From contig SMMW01000001.1 in assembly GCA_004794655.1 (NCBI GenBank), forward strand, positions 1,488,001-1,552,000: a stretch of 64,000 bases of DNA. The letters run 5' to 3'. Source of the stretch: Marisa cornuarietis. Its lineage: Eukaryota > Mollusca > Gastropoda > Architaenioglossa > Ampullariidae. Shown here piece after piece: positions 34,496 through 45,925 of the stretch; the stretch's first letter is position 1; each line of letters starts with the position of its first letter. Made by a program: the position numbers and the translations under genes. Under the pieces are notes generated by a model. It was not told the DNA's origin. It searched no databases and saw only the letters and a list, made by a program, of their open reading frames with translations.

Positions 34496-36941
34496 AATGT
34501 TCTGTTACCTTTACAATTTGGCTTTAGGACTTTGATCTTTTAGAGATTTGTTTCTTCAAATATTGTTTCAAAGGGTTCTTTGTAAGAGTTCATCAATTGG
34601 TAGTGAGGTCTGTGTGTACCAAGTTGTGCCGACTGCGTGCCATATGACACTTGTACCCAAAGTGAGGTACCCACACACAAAACAACTGCGTAGCATGTGG
34701 TACTCGTATCCTTTGGGTACCTCACAAAAAGACTGTCAGCGTGTATCCAAAGCTTTTGTCGTGTCATGGCATTTGAAACTGTGGAGACAGTTTGAATTAC
34801 TAAGGCATCTGAATGGCCTATGATTACAATGATAGGAGAGAGAATGTAGTGGCTTATCTGACTGGTATTGATAAAATATCACCAGCTGTTTGAGTTATCT
34901 GGAAATTAAAGATCTAACTCTAGGCATCAAAAACTGTGCATACACTAAAAAACGCTTGCCTGACGCGCGCGCACACACACAAACGCACGCACGCACACGC
35001 ACGCACATTGCTGATGCGTTGTTAAGTTTGCATAAGGAAAGGAAAAGAAGTGTTAAAAAAGATGATTGAGAGAGGAAAAGAGGGTAAGAAAGGTCACAGA
35101 ACCCCGCTGCCGGCTTATAGCTGTCTTGTAAATCTCCTTCACTGATCAGCCGCAGGTGGATTCCGTCGTCTGGCAGTCAGATAAAAGAAAAAACATCATT
35201 ACATTTCTAGTTTGTTTTTTCACCATGGCTGTATTGCTCCCAGAAATGCGTGCCAAGGTCTTTGCCGCATCACTTGAGAAAGCATCTTCGTTTCTAGTTT
35301 GTTTTTTTTTTAAGCAGAAGGTCACAGAGGTCTTGACGCAAGCAGCAGCTCGAGCTGTCAGATGTGCTTCTGGGATTAGAAGACTGCAGCTAACATGATA
35401 ACGGGTATTCTTCATTCTTGTAAACTCTCCTACTGAAACTCCGCAAGCTGTCAGATGTCTTTACCGCTCTCTTAAAATAAAACTTTTTTTTAACTCTTGA
35501 CTTACGATTGACATTGACATTGGGGTGGCTAAGTTCTTGAGAGCATGTTGACGGGCATCCCGAACACAATCCGGCCGTGGTTACGTAACCGAGTGCTGTA
35601 CTCGGGTGTCTGTATTGCTGACTGAAGCACTTGGGTACCTTTTGCTTCAGCCATTTTGTTGAAAATGCCTTTAAAACAAATATCAAAATATTGTAAATAA
35701 TTTTAAACAAGCTTATGATTTTTTTAACATCCACACTTTCTGGTTGACAGAAATTGCTGGTTGAAAAATGGAGTGTCCATAAACCTTCTCCAAATGGACT
35801 CCTGTGGGAATCTGCATGCGGTCCCATAGATCTTCCTGTGTAGCCCTCAGACCACCCCATCCCTGCTGATTCCGACTTCGTCAGGTATTGACACGTGAAA
35901 CAGTAATAAGCGAGTTTTCATCCAAAACTTCAACCAATTATAAATGCATAATAACGCCATGCTTTTCTGAAAGCCACTTGCTGATCTGAAATTGGCCTGC
36001 GGGACATGCCCAGCCTGGAAAACAAATCAGGGGATTGGCCTTTCTGAGGCGGAAAATCATGCCGTGTGTAAATCTTGTCTACTTGCCAGTCGATCTTTAT
36101 TCTATCTCAGTCTGTGTGCAGCTGATGCTCGCTAGCTATGAGTCAAGGTGGTAGTCAAAGTATTGACGCGCAGCTGTCTTGCAGTCACGTATGACGCGCG
36201 CACAAAAAAAGACAAACTAACCTGCAGGTCATGGAGCTAAAAATAATTTCCATTTTCCAATAGCAAAGTAATTGATTAGGGAATCTGGCTCTGTGTGCGT
36301 GCGTGCATGCGCGCGTGCGTATCGGAACACAAAATGTCATACAAATATCGATGTTTATCTACTTTCCTTCCGAGAAACACAGCAGCTCAAGCCACGTGGC
36401 TGGCTTTGCCCTATGCACAGCCCGTCGTTTCTAAAAACAGAAGATCCGAAGGCTGGATTCGTGATATTTGCGAGGCGGAAAGACGAGGGTAGCACGTACC
36501 CGTATCGAAAGGCATCGAAGGACGGGAAGAAAGAAAGGGGTCGGGTGAAACAGTTGTGGGTTGTTTGTTGACGCCATGTCTAAACGTACACTTCACTAAT
36601 CAAATCAGAAAATTATGGGGAAAGCTAATTACCAGTTTTCTATTTAACGTGATGTTGGTGGGAGGGGTGTTGTGAAATTGTTGGGGAGGGAGGTATTAAG
36701 GGCGTCATTGCGTGCGTCGTTGTCCGGTGTTTCTCTGCCCCCTATGTTTGTCGTGCTTGACTGGGAAGAAGAGGAGACTGGACACCCGACTAGTCAGCTT
36801 CTTCTTTCTGACTAAAAACTCGTGCAGAACAAAGATTTTTATCGGGGTTTTGGAAATAAAAAGCAAATTCGTCATCAGCACAAGTCTTTCATTTCTCTCC
36901 CTTTACACCCTCACTGACTTCACTTTAGTCTCTGGTTACCG

Positions 36942-37250
36942 CGCTAAGCTTAGCAGGCTGCTACTGCTGTGATTACCGCACTAAGGCATAGCAGGCTGCT
37001 ACTGTTGTGATTACCGCACTAAGGTATATAGCAGGCTGCTACTGTTGTGATTACCGCACTAAGGTATATAGCAGGCTGCTACTGTTGTGATTACCACTGT
37101 AAGGTATTGTAGTCACCATACTGCTACTGTCGTAGCTACCGTGCTATACCTGCCGGTATCGTGACTACTGAGCTATGCCTGCTACTATCAAAGTTACCAT
37201 GCTATACCTACTACTATCGCGGCTACTGAGCTATGCCTGCTGCTATCGTA
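36942..37250. repeat. Minisatellite, 38-40 bp unit, decaying to the right
   Basis: Three near-identical units of GATTACCGCACTAAGGTATA then TAGCAGGCTGCTACTGTTGT lie between about 36970 and 37092. Shorter, diverged units (GCTACTATCG, TACCGTGCTATACCTGC) continue to about 37250. Confidence 0.85.
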
Positions 37251-37639
37251 AAAGCGTTTCTCACCTGCCCTTTCCTGACCTCTCAGCTTCTGCAAGAATA
37301 AAAGGTCAAGACCATTCTGGATTCTCTCTTTCCTTTTTTTCCCCAGCACCTTTAGTGGCATTTCAGACGAAAGTAAAATGTTTTTCTTTCAATAATGCTT
37401 GATAACAAGAAAGGAATGACTGTTAGCGACACTCGATAAAAAAATAGACGTTAAAAATCAGTTGCTTAGATTGTCACCTTCTGTCACCTCCACAGTCCTC
37501 GGGTGGCTGTGTAGTGATGGGGTGGGGGCACAATAACGGGATGACATTAGTGCCATATGCTGTAAAGAGGGGGAAGAATGGATGACATTAGAACAGCATG
37601 CTGTTTAGAAAGGTGAGAGTGGATGGCACTTCTTTTAAA

Positions 37640-37810
37640 TTATGCTCTGTCTCTTCTCTTTCCTTCTGTCCCTCTTTTTCTCTCTCGTTCTTTCTCTTTT
37701 ACTCTCTCCTCTCTTTCTCTCCCTCTTTCTTTCTCCTCTTTCTATTTTCTCTCTCCCTCTCTTTCTCTCTCTATCAATTTATCTCTCTTTCTCTCTCCTT
37801 TCTCTCTCGG
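37640..37810. repeat. Polypyrimidine (CT)n/(TTTC)n tract before SINE copy C
   Basis: About 170 bp of T/C-only sequence. A like tract resumes at 37980-38030 on the other side of the SINE. Confidence 0.9.
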
Positions 37811-37979
37811 GCGGTCCGGTGGCGCAACGGTTAGCGCCTGTCACCAATACAGTGAAGGTTGGCTGTCCTGGGTTCAGTTCTCGTCTCGGGCACGCTGTTC
37901 TTTCACTTCAAGGGCTGGCTGCCTTGCCGTGATATAGTCTTAGTTGCTGGCTCGGCGTAAAACACCAATTAAAAAAAAA
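37811..37979 (+). mobile_element. tRNA-derived SINE (family 1), copy C
   Basis: It has the best-preserved head: GCGGTCCGGTGGCGCAACGG, TTAGCGCCTGTCACC and CCTGGGTTCAGTTCTCGTC, in tRNA-like A/B box order. The body block CTGCATGTGGCATCTG is deleted. It ends with TAAAACACCAATT and nine A residues. Confidence 0.88.
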
Positions 37980-38665
37980 TCCTTTCTCTCTCCTTTCTCT
38001 TTCTCCTTCGCCTCTCTCTCTCTCTGTGCGGCAGGGACTAGATGAAGGACTAGAAATGTCTAGGTAAGCAGGGTTTTATAATCTACTTTTATGTGGTTGC
38101 AAAGAAATTCGACAAATATGTCTCCCTCATATTCATTTACCTAATTGTTTTATTTAAGTGATTAGTCAAGCAGAAATCTATAACCAAGTAACCGAGGAAA
38201 GACTGAAACAAGGACTGATTTCTAAAGATTGTAATGACTGGTAAGCCGTTAACGTTTTCTTCAGATTGATCCCAAAGTGTGGGAAATGCTTGCGTTAGCG
38301 TGGGACTATATCTTTGTAGGCAAAAGGTCCGAGGAGATGTCACGGCACAGCCACGGTGTCGGTCAGGGAAGGGGCTGGTACCAGCAGAGTGTCAGTGGTC
38401 ATTGTTAGGCCATTTCCTGAGACTTGTCCCCACCATAGCAATAAAAACCATTCGCTGCACGTGCGTCGAGCTATCGCGTGTCTAAACCAGGTTAAGTCGG
38501 CGCATTTGGTGCAGGGTAGCTTTCATACGACAAATCAGATGCAAGATGCTGTCGAAAGTTTGTTTTTGCCTTTATTTTGAAGTGATGTATGTCTTTGTCA
38601 ATAGGCAGGCTGTCCACGCCCGCCCAATGTACAGACAAATTTCGGTGTGAACGAGAAAGACAGTT

Positions 38666-38806
38666 CAGTGGCGTAGGAACCGGGGGGGGCAAGGGGGGCA
38701 GCCCCCCCCCAATAAAGATGCTGGGAAAGCAAGAATGTGAACGTTACTCATTGTCAGCATGGAGCTTGCCCCCCCCCCCAAAGTCGAGCTTCTTCCTACG
38801 CCACTG
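38666..38806. mobile_element. Short MITE with 14-bp perfect terminal inverted repeats
   Basis: CAGTGGCGTAGGAA (38666-38679) and TTCCTACGCCACTG (38793-38806) are perfect inverted repeats closing a 141-bp unit. Further in, GGGGGGGCAAGGGGGGCA and TTGCCCCCCCCCC extend the complementarity. No coding capacity. Ends of the CAGTGGCG type are common in hAT-like non-autonomous elements; I see no clear target-site duplication, so the superfamily is uncertain. Confidence 0.7.
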
Positions 38807-38940
38807 CCGTTGACTGAATATTTAGCGGCTCCTTGAGTGTTTTACTGTCTAGCAAAGCGATGCAATAGGAATTTTCCGGTGGATTTTTTTCGTTGTTGTT
38901 ATTGTTTGTTTATTTGTTTGATTGTTTGTTTGTTTGTCTT

Positions 38941-39109
38941 GGATGGCGCAACGGTTAGCGCCTGTCACCAATACATTGAGGTTTGGCTGTCCTGGGTTCA
39001 ACTCTCGTCTCGGGCTGTTCTTTATCTGCATGTGGCATCTGTTTACAGGCCTGGCTGCCTTTCCGTGATATAACCTTAGTTTGCTGGCTCGGCGTAAAAT
39101 ACCAATTTA
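38941..39109 (+). mobile_element. tRNA-derived SINE (family 1), copy D, inside a (TTTG)n tract
   Basis: It contains GGCGCAACGGTTAGCGCCTG, TCACCAATACATTGAGG, CCTGGGTTCAACTCTCG, CTGCATGTGGCATCTG and a TAAAATACCAATT tail. A (TTTG)n tract precedes it (38901-38940) and resumes at 39121-39134 after a C run. The first bases of the head are missing. Confidence 0.85.
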
Positions 39110-39384
39110 CCCCCCCCCCATTTGTTTGTTTGTTTAGCAGTTCAGCTATGAGTTCTTCGGGGTTTTGTTTGTTTATTTTGAATTTATTTTGTTTTTAGCG
39201 CATTTGCTGGTCAAAAATGATGTGAGCCCTTCAGTATTTGTTTAAATCAGTCAAACTCGTTAAACATGATTTAAATTCTGCAGTGTTGTTTGTACAGCAG
39301 CGCAAGCAAACGAAAAACATACGTTGAGTTTTTCAATGTTTCTTGCATGTGACTGTAACCAGTCAAACATGAGATGCTTCAGTG

Positions 39385-39431
39385 GTGAGTGAGTGTGTGT
39401 GAGAGAGAGAGAGAGAGTGTGTGTGTGAGAG

Positions 39432-39463
<32 letters not shown>

Positions 39464-39472
39464 TGTGTGTGA
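39385..39472. repeat. Compound (GT)n/(GA)n microsatellite
   Basis: Alternating GTGTGT and GAGAGA blocks. Confidence 0.95.
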
Positions 39473-40491
39473 TGCAGCCAGTCCAACATTCCGTGAGATC
39501 GGCGTAGTTATGCGCCAAGTGGAGAGCGGAGAGGCGCGTGTCACCTGGTCTCTGGATGCGGCCGGTGGTGAAGACCAAATTAACTTCCCGGTGACCTGCT
39601 GCGCCATCCGTGACCCAGACGAGTGCTGAAGATTGCGTCTTAGCTGACGACGTGCGAGAAGGCGCTTAGCAGGTGAGACTTCGCAGGCCAAGACATCTGA
39701 CTCTGATGAGGTTCTGGAGGAGAAGCAGCGGGCAACCAGTGTCTGTTTGTCTTGGACGCGCCGGCATCCGCCGTAACTCTCGTGTTGACGTTCACACCGA
39801 CAGTATGTTTTGGAGATACCCGCTGTGAATTTGTTCCAGAACTTGACCGCTGTGTGTTTGTGTTTTTATCTACTCTGTAGCGTACGTCTTTGATGTAAAA
39901 AAAAATACCAGGCTAGGAACTGAATGACAAACGTCGACTTAGCTAGATACAATAACATGTTAGCTGACAATGCTTTAGCTAATCGTTGTGCATCTGGATT
40001 TCAAATAACTAGACGAATTAGCTAGCTTGTTACTCAAGGGAACTAAAACTTTGTAATGGGCAGACCATAATGATGATCGTAATTGTCCCTGACAGAAGCA
40101 GTAGTCAAAAATTCTAATGGATTACCATGTAACGGACAATTCTGACGCTAACTGTAAATAATAAGGACAATAAAAAGCGATGTGACCTGGTCTTGAGCAA
40201 AAAGTCTCCGTGCATTTTATTTATGCGTAATATGAGCCTCATTACTTCGTTTCCTTTGATGAGGGCTTTGACGTCTGGTTAACCCGGCGATGCAAGTCAT
40301 TTGGGAGGTATTTAAAGAAAAAAACACAGGAATGACGAAAGGTGTCTTGTTCCAGAAAGTGGCACGCCAACACTGTTCCAGTCTGTGGCTGTTATTTGTG
40401 CAAAGTCTTGCTTTACTGGGCGCTCGCTAAGATGCTCCCACAGGCAATAGGTCACGCTTGTTCCTTGGCCGCGCTGCCTTATTGATTCCAG

Positions 40492-40569
40492 GAGGGGTCG
40501 TGAAGGCAGAGTGCCATCAGAAGCCGGGGATCAAATGGGAGACAAGGCCAGCCACGCGTCCAGCCGTAG
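40492..40569 (+). other. Weak candidate cassette exon in intron 2
   Basis: A 78-nt segment follows a good acceptor (CTTATTGATTCCAG). It is open in the phase set by exon 2, leaves in phase 1 as exon 3 requires, and would add 26 residues (GVVKAECHQKPGIKW and so on). The donor GTAG|GTCTCG is poor and there is no independent sign of coding, so it may well be chance. Confidence 0.18.
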
Positions 40570-41644
40570 GTCTCGCTTCCCTACCAGCTTCATCAGCCAA
40601 TAGCCGCTTCCATAGAAGCTTTGGATTGTGTCAAGAAAGGCTTGTTACTATGGTTACTAACAGCCTTTCGCGTTTTCCCCCCTCGGATGCTGTCATTTCG
40701 CGTCTTGGCAGGATGCTACTTAGTGTCGAAGGGTCTACCTGGTTTCAGAAATTGGCGGACTTGCGGGCAGTCTTATCAGCAGAGTGGCTGTATTGGTTGT
40801 AAAATTATCCCGCATAAGTCCGGTTCCTTTGAAACAGTGCGGTACTAAAACTACTAAAGTGTCATTAAATAAGAAATAATTTATTTTTCTTTTTAACGTT
40901 GTAGTGAATACTCGTTTGAATTTGATATATCTGGAGTAAAAGAATAGAACAAATTTGAAAGGATGTCATGAGGCAGAAAAATTGTCGCCCACAGTCTGGG
41001 AATTTGATCACCTTGCCAGCGTATTTTGTCATTTAAACCCTTTCATTTGCCCGACTAACCCCACTCCTCGCCTCCTCAACCTTCCGGTTCTTACCTCTTT
41101 CAAGTTTCTCGTCAGGCCTGGGCTGTCGGCCGCCCACACTCTAAAGCAAGAGATGGGTTGGGGGGGTGGGTTTGAAGGGTTGAGGAACAACTTGTGACGA
41201 AACAGAAAAAAAGATGATTTGTGTTCGGCATCGTCTTCGATGGAGCTTTTTCGATATCGGCATCATGCTGTCATTGATCAGTTACAGACCTCGTAGAGAG
41301 ATGTCTTTCTTCATCGGAGGCAGCGGTGACTGGAGCGCTTTTTGACTCTCGTGTTACTGGGCTTGCGGCTCTGCAGCAGCGCCAGTGCAGGCTTTTAATC
41401 TCTTGAGGCGCTGATGTGGCAGCGCTGTCAGACATCTCGTGTGTCTCGCCCAGCTTCTTGCGTCAGTGGCGAGACTTCCACGATCCGCCTTTGATTCCAG
41501 CCCCGACGGAAACCATCCTTTTCATCCGATCTTGCGTCTAGGATGTCAGTAATTGGATTACACACCTACCAAAAAAAAAAAAAAACGATGAAACGGAAAT
41601 TTGTTTCAGGTTATCGGGGGTTGCGTTGAAGCGTCGTATTTAGG

Positions 41645-41857
41645 TTTGATTATTTTTTGCTTTATTTTTGTTTTGTGTTTTGTTTTGTCTTGTTTTTTGA
41701 TTTTTTGTCTTTTGGGTTTTTTTTGTTTTGTTTTTTTATTTTGTCTTGTTTTGTTTTTTGTTTTTGTCTTGTCTTGTTTTTTTGTTTTTTTTTTCTTGTT
41801 TTGTTTTTTCTTTTGTCTTGTCTTTTTTTGTTTTTTGTTTTGTCTTGTCTTGGGAAT
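41645..41857. repeat. TTTTG/TCTTG-rich low-complexity tract
   Basis: About 210 bp composed almost only of T and G with some C, in imperfect TTTTGTCTTG units. Lys- or Phe-rich frames through it are artefacts. Confidence 0.9.
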
Positions 41858-42056
41858 TTTATTTTCATTCCTCGCAGTCACTTTCGGTTCCGTAAGCATT
41901 TGCCGTGAAGAGGCTCAGAAAGGATACCGCAGATTGTTTTACTTCTGTGCGCGTGCGGGCATGACAGTGGTTGCTGTGTTGTGGAGGCTCTCGACTGCTG
42001 GTTGTGACTGTGACTGGTTGTTGTTTGTTTCGACTTGCTGCTGTTCGCTGCTGCAG

Positions 42057-42197
42057 GGTTGGGGTGGAAGAGGCGAGGAGGCTACTGGTGACGGTACTCG
42101 CTTCTCACAGCAGCAAGCGTACGTAACGCGAGTTAATCGGAGTGAACGTGTTGCCATGGCCACGTGTGACGTAGTTGCGTCTGCTTAGTGCTCCGAG
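42057..42197 (+). other. Weak candidate stop-containing (poison) exon in intron 2
   Basis: A 141-nt segment has a good acceptor (GCTGCTGCAG) and donor (CCGAG|GTAAGC). In the phase set by exon 2 it hits TGA after 11 codons, so inclusion would truncate the protein. It contains a well-placed GCCATGG followed by a ten-codon frame and could equally be an alternative 5' untranslated exon. Confidence 0.2.
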
Positions 42198-42395
42198 GTA
42201 AGCAACAGTTGAGGAGGGGAGGGGGAAAGGTAGCGAGCATTAGCTCCCCTGCTGCCTTTTTTTTATTTCTCTACAGAGCCAACTGGTCTTGTTTGGATTC
42301 ATGCTGTGTAATCGACTTATTGATTGAAGCTTTGTTCATTTTCATTTCTGCAGCTTTTGTTCATTAGGAGCTGAAGATAGTTATCTCTTTCCAGA

Positions 42396-42398
<3 letters not shown>

Positions 42399-42425
<27 letters not shown>
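42399..42425. repeat. (CA)n microsatellite
   Basis: 27 bp of CA. Confidence 0.95.
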
Positions 42426-42426
<1 letters not shown>

Positions 42427-43074
42427 TTTACTTACAAAAAACAGATTCTGGAGCATGCAAATAGGGGGAAGCCTCAGTTGCAAGATCCAGTTCACTCATA
42501 TGGAGGACCTCTCTGATGTGTGTGGAAAGCGAAGCAGCCTGGAGAAATTTAAAGGGAGCTTTGGGAAATATCAAGAACACATAAAGAAAGAAGTTTTATT
42601 CATGACCGCCTTTTTGATGAGTGAAGGTGGGGAACGTCAAGATCAACCGCAGTTGTAAAAACTTTTTTTTTTCAAAATGTTCATGTCTGCTCCGATTTCC
42701 GCCCCCCCCCCATCCCCACCGACAACCCTACCCACCACTAGGTCTTCGTAGAGTGGCGATCACTCTTAAAAGAAAATCTGTTTGAAGTATTGAAAGATAT
42801 GCTGCAGCTCTCTTTGATGTGTGTAACGAATGTGTCTGAAATTGTTTGATGTTGAGCCTATCCTGTTGGCCACTTGTAAACGGATGAGGCAGGGTTTCCT
42901 TAATTTTTTTCCCCAGCGAAAACAATTTATTTTATATGACTTAACGGCTTCGACACCAGGAGCAGGCGCTTCCGGTTTATGGAGATCCTTACGATGTTGT
43001 GTCTGTCTCTCGGCTCCATAACCTCAACTGAACACATCTGGGTTTGTTTTTTTTTAACCACAGTTTTTATAGGA

Positions 43075-43163
43075 TAAGTGTTGAAACAAAAAGCATTCCA
43101 GATGTTAGACAGCAAAAGGCATTCCAGTTGGATAACAGAAAGCATTCAAGATGTTAGATAACA
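43075..43163. repeat. Three-copy tandem repeat, about 28-30 bp
   Basis: Three units of the form AGCATTCCAGATGTTAGA(T)A, then ACAGAA, with small differences. Confidence 0.75.
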
Positions 43164-44011
43164 TTTGGCAGCTGCAGTCTATAATTTTATTTCTGTTTTT
43201 CTAACTTAGAGTTAATCTGATCTCTGGAGTTATATTATTGGTTTGAAACAGTTTAGAGGTATAAAAGTTTTTTAAAGGGGTGCTGCAGACGGTCCCTTAA
43301 TCAAGCACTTCAAAACTGCTCGCTGCATTTTCACACGATCTAGTCACCGTACGTCCACGTTCAGTCTTATTTTTCCTTCTTTCCTTCTTTTTTTGTGCGG
43401 AATCTCAGAGACTGTGGAAGGTAGAAGAAGTTTTAGCCTTAATTTGAAAACTGTTTTATTGCTTTTTTTTTAAAGTAAGAGCGGAAGATTACTGCCGAGT
43501 TCAGATTAATGAGTAAAAAGATTCCAGAGTAGATCAAAGTTTTAAGTAGGCATAAACATTAAGTATGTCATAAATTGTAAATCGTTTCTCGTGCATCAGG
43601 ACAGCCGTTCATGCTTGACCGGGTGGTTTAAACGAGGACAAAAATATCGCGATTGAAGGTCACGTGACTCGAGTTTAAAGGCGGCTTGTAAACGCTGAGA
43701 ACTGCTAGGGTTTTTGAAGACAGATTTGATGCAGTTTAGCGCCCATTAGGGTCTTCATTCTCCCTGACACGCTGAACGTTCATCTGTCTTTAGAGACAGA
43801 GCGGGCAGCTTGATTGCCGAGAGCTTGTTCGCAACGTCGCTTTAAATGTGGATTTATCACACTGGGGGTCGTCATTATTTTGTGAAGTCGTCAATCTTGA
43901 TCATTTGGTGCATGCGTGTCGTATATATTATGTATGTATGGATGATATAAATAACTCTGAGTTATGGACGTCCTCAGGAAGCAAATAAAAAAAAGTGCAA
44001 TGCTTTGCCTG

Positions 44012-44016
<5 letters not shown>

Positions 44017-44070
<54 letters not shown>
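44017..44070. repeat. (TG)27 microsatellite
   Basis: 54 bp of uninterrupted TG, followed by CTCGCGCACG. Confidence 0.97.
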
Positions 44071-44072
<2 letters not shown>

Positions 44073-45556
44073 CGCGCACGTATGTGAGAGAGATGCATTT
44101 CTTTTAAATGGTTTATAAATCTCTTCTGATGCTGAAACGAGGAGTAAAATATTCACAGCCTTTTGATAATAATTTTGCATAACTGTCTCACTACCGTGTG
44201 TGATCCCTGGGTCCACTTGTAAGGTAGGTGCAAGGACAAGTTGGTCGTTTATTGTGACTAAAACACTTTATCTGTGCAGAAGTATTTTTTGGCGAACTGG
44301 CTTTAGCTTTCTCGCTAAAAATTTAGTGTGAGTCTGTTAGCATGCACGTCCGAGACAATGTCGGGGATATCTTGCGCATTGTTTATCCGTGTAGATGTAG
44401 TGAAACCGTCTCGCTACACACTCCGAAGCTGAGCCTCTATAGCGGCGGATGAGGGCCTGTGTTTCAGCAGCAGGCGGAGGGTGTGAGTGCAGGAAGTGAG
44501 TAGTGAGGAGGGTGAGTGGAAATACCGTGCGGGCCCGTTAAGCCACTGGAATTTCTAGGCACGTCCAGGTATGTGAATGATGGAAGGAGGTGTGAACTGT
44601 GATGCAGTTGAGCCTTATAGTACTCCAGTCGATTAAAAGAATAAAAACAGACCAACCCTTGAAGGTTCGATGCTTTGCAGAGACACAACTACCTGCACCC
44701 GTCATCTTTCGCGTGACTTCTAGGGAGACCAGCCCTGGCTTTTGAAAGCGTTACCATAGAGACAGTCGAAGGAAGAAATAGGAAGTGAGGTTGCCATGGA
44801 TACCAAGTATACGTTTTGGCTGTGATGAAACAGAGGTAGAGGAGCCAATACAGGATCTGATTCTGTTTTGATACTATCACCTGCTTGTTTAACGTCTGCA
44901 TTTTTTTTTATCCATTCATTAATTCACTTTTTAGAGGAGAGTGATTTTAAGCGAGAAGTCAGCGACGAAGAAAGTGAGGCAGTGACATTTTCCTTGTCAA
45001 AGAAGTTATTTGTGTCTCTTTATTGTGAGGTCTTATTATTAGTATAAGCAACAGTGTGAGATTATTTGCTGTGACTGTGTCTGGGCCTGAAAATAATCTC
45101 TCATTCTTGACTCTGTGACCCCCGCCTCGCTTAACGAAGTGTCATGGCTGTGCGTCCCTGCGCGCCTTTTAATCGTCATCATCATACCCGGCAGACAGAG
45201 GGGAGGGTTATTGGAGGGGTGGGAGGATACTTCATGGTGCGGTGCTAGGAGGAGGGTATAACTCGGCGCCAGCTAATTGGGCAGCTTTAGTGGCAGCCTG
45301 ATTTATTGTAGCCTGTGCAGATCGATTATCTCCTTCGCAAGTGTCGACAATATGGGGGGTGGGGGGTAGAGAAAGGTGAGAAAGGTTTAATCAATGTGCA
45401 GCCTCCCTCCCACCCCGGGTTATTCCTAGAACCCAGCAGTTAACAAAACGATAGAAATTTTCAAGAGGATTTTTTTTCCTGCGTTGTCGAGGTAAATGTT
45501 AAAGCGAGGATTCTACGCCCAACGAAACATTAAAAAAAATGGGAAAAAAACTACAA

Positions 45557-45558
<2 letters not shown>

Positions 45559-45591
<33 letters not shown>
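45559..45591. repeat. (GT)16 microsatellite
   Basis: 33 bp of GT. Confidence 0.95.
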
Positions 45592-45593
<2 letters not shown>

Positions 45594-45794
45594 AGAGAGA
45601 TAATCTGAGAGCGCAATTCTGTACTTACACGTGTATCTCTGTGTACATTGACGACTCCAGCTGGAAAAGGATAAAGGAATAAACATCTGAGAATTGCCTT
45701 AGAAATAAATTCTCACGGAAGCTTTTATAGACATTCTCCATACGATTCTCAGTTTATTATATCTAGTTTATTGCCATTTTTTGAGTCATTTATC

Positions 45795-45925
45795 TAGATT
45801 ATTCCTTCCCAGCTCCCATTATTATTAATATTAGTATTGATGTGTTTTTTTTAAAGCGCATTGAGCTTGGCTTTGATGGTGTGGGTAAAGCGCTATTTGA
45901 ATCAACTTTACTATTATATTTCTTT
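45795..45925 (+). mobile_element. LINE/SINE 3' tail (AAGCGC...GCGCT type)
   Basis: AAAGCGCATTGAGCTTGGCT, then GGTAAAGCGCTATTTGAATC and ACTATTA, preceded by an ATT run. The GCGC..GCGCTAT spacing and ATT tail match the ends at 26280-26365 and, inverted, 54206-54300. Confidence 0.6.

Noticed and set aside
34610..34740. Inverted GTGAGGTACC/GGTACCTCAC and ACCCAAAG/CTTTGGGT pairs
   Set aside because: The pairs are scrambled relative to each other and better explained by a degenerate 54-bp tandem duplication.
41601..42188. 195-codon open frame
   Set aside because: Its first two thirds are the TTTTG/TCTTG tract; no domain and no start context.
42455..42658. 67-codon frame with mixed composition
   Set aside because: Looks protein-like, but no family match, no splice sites, and no neighbours to support it.
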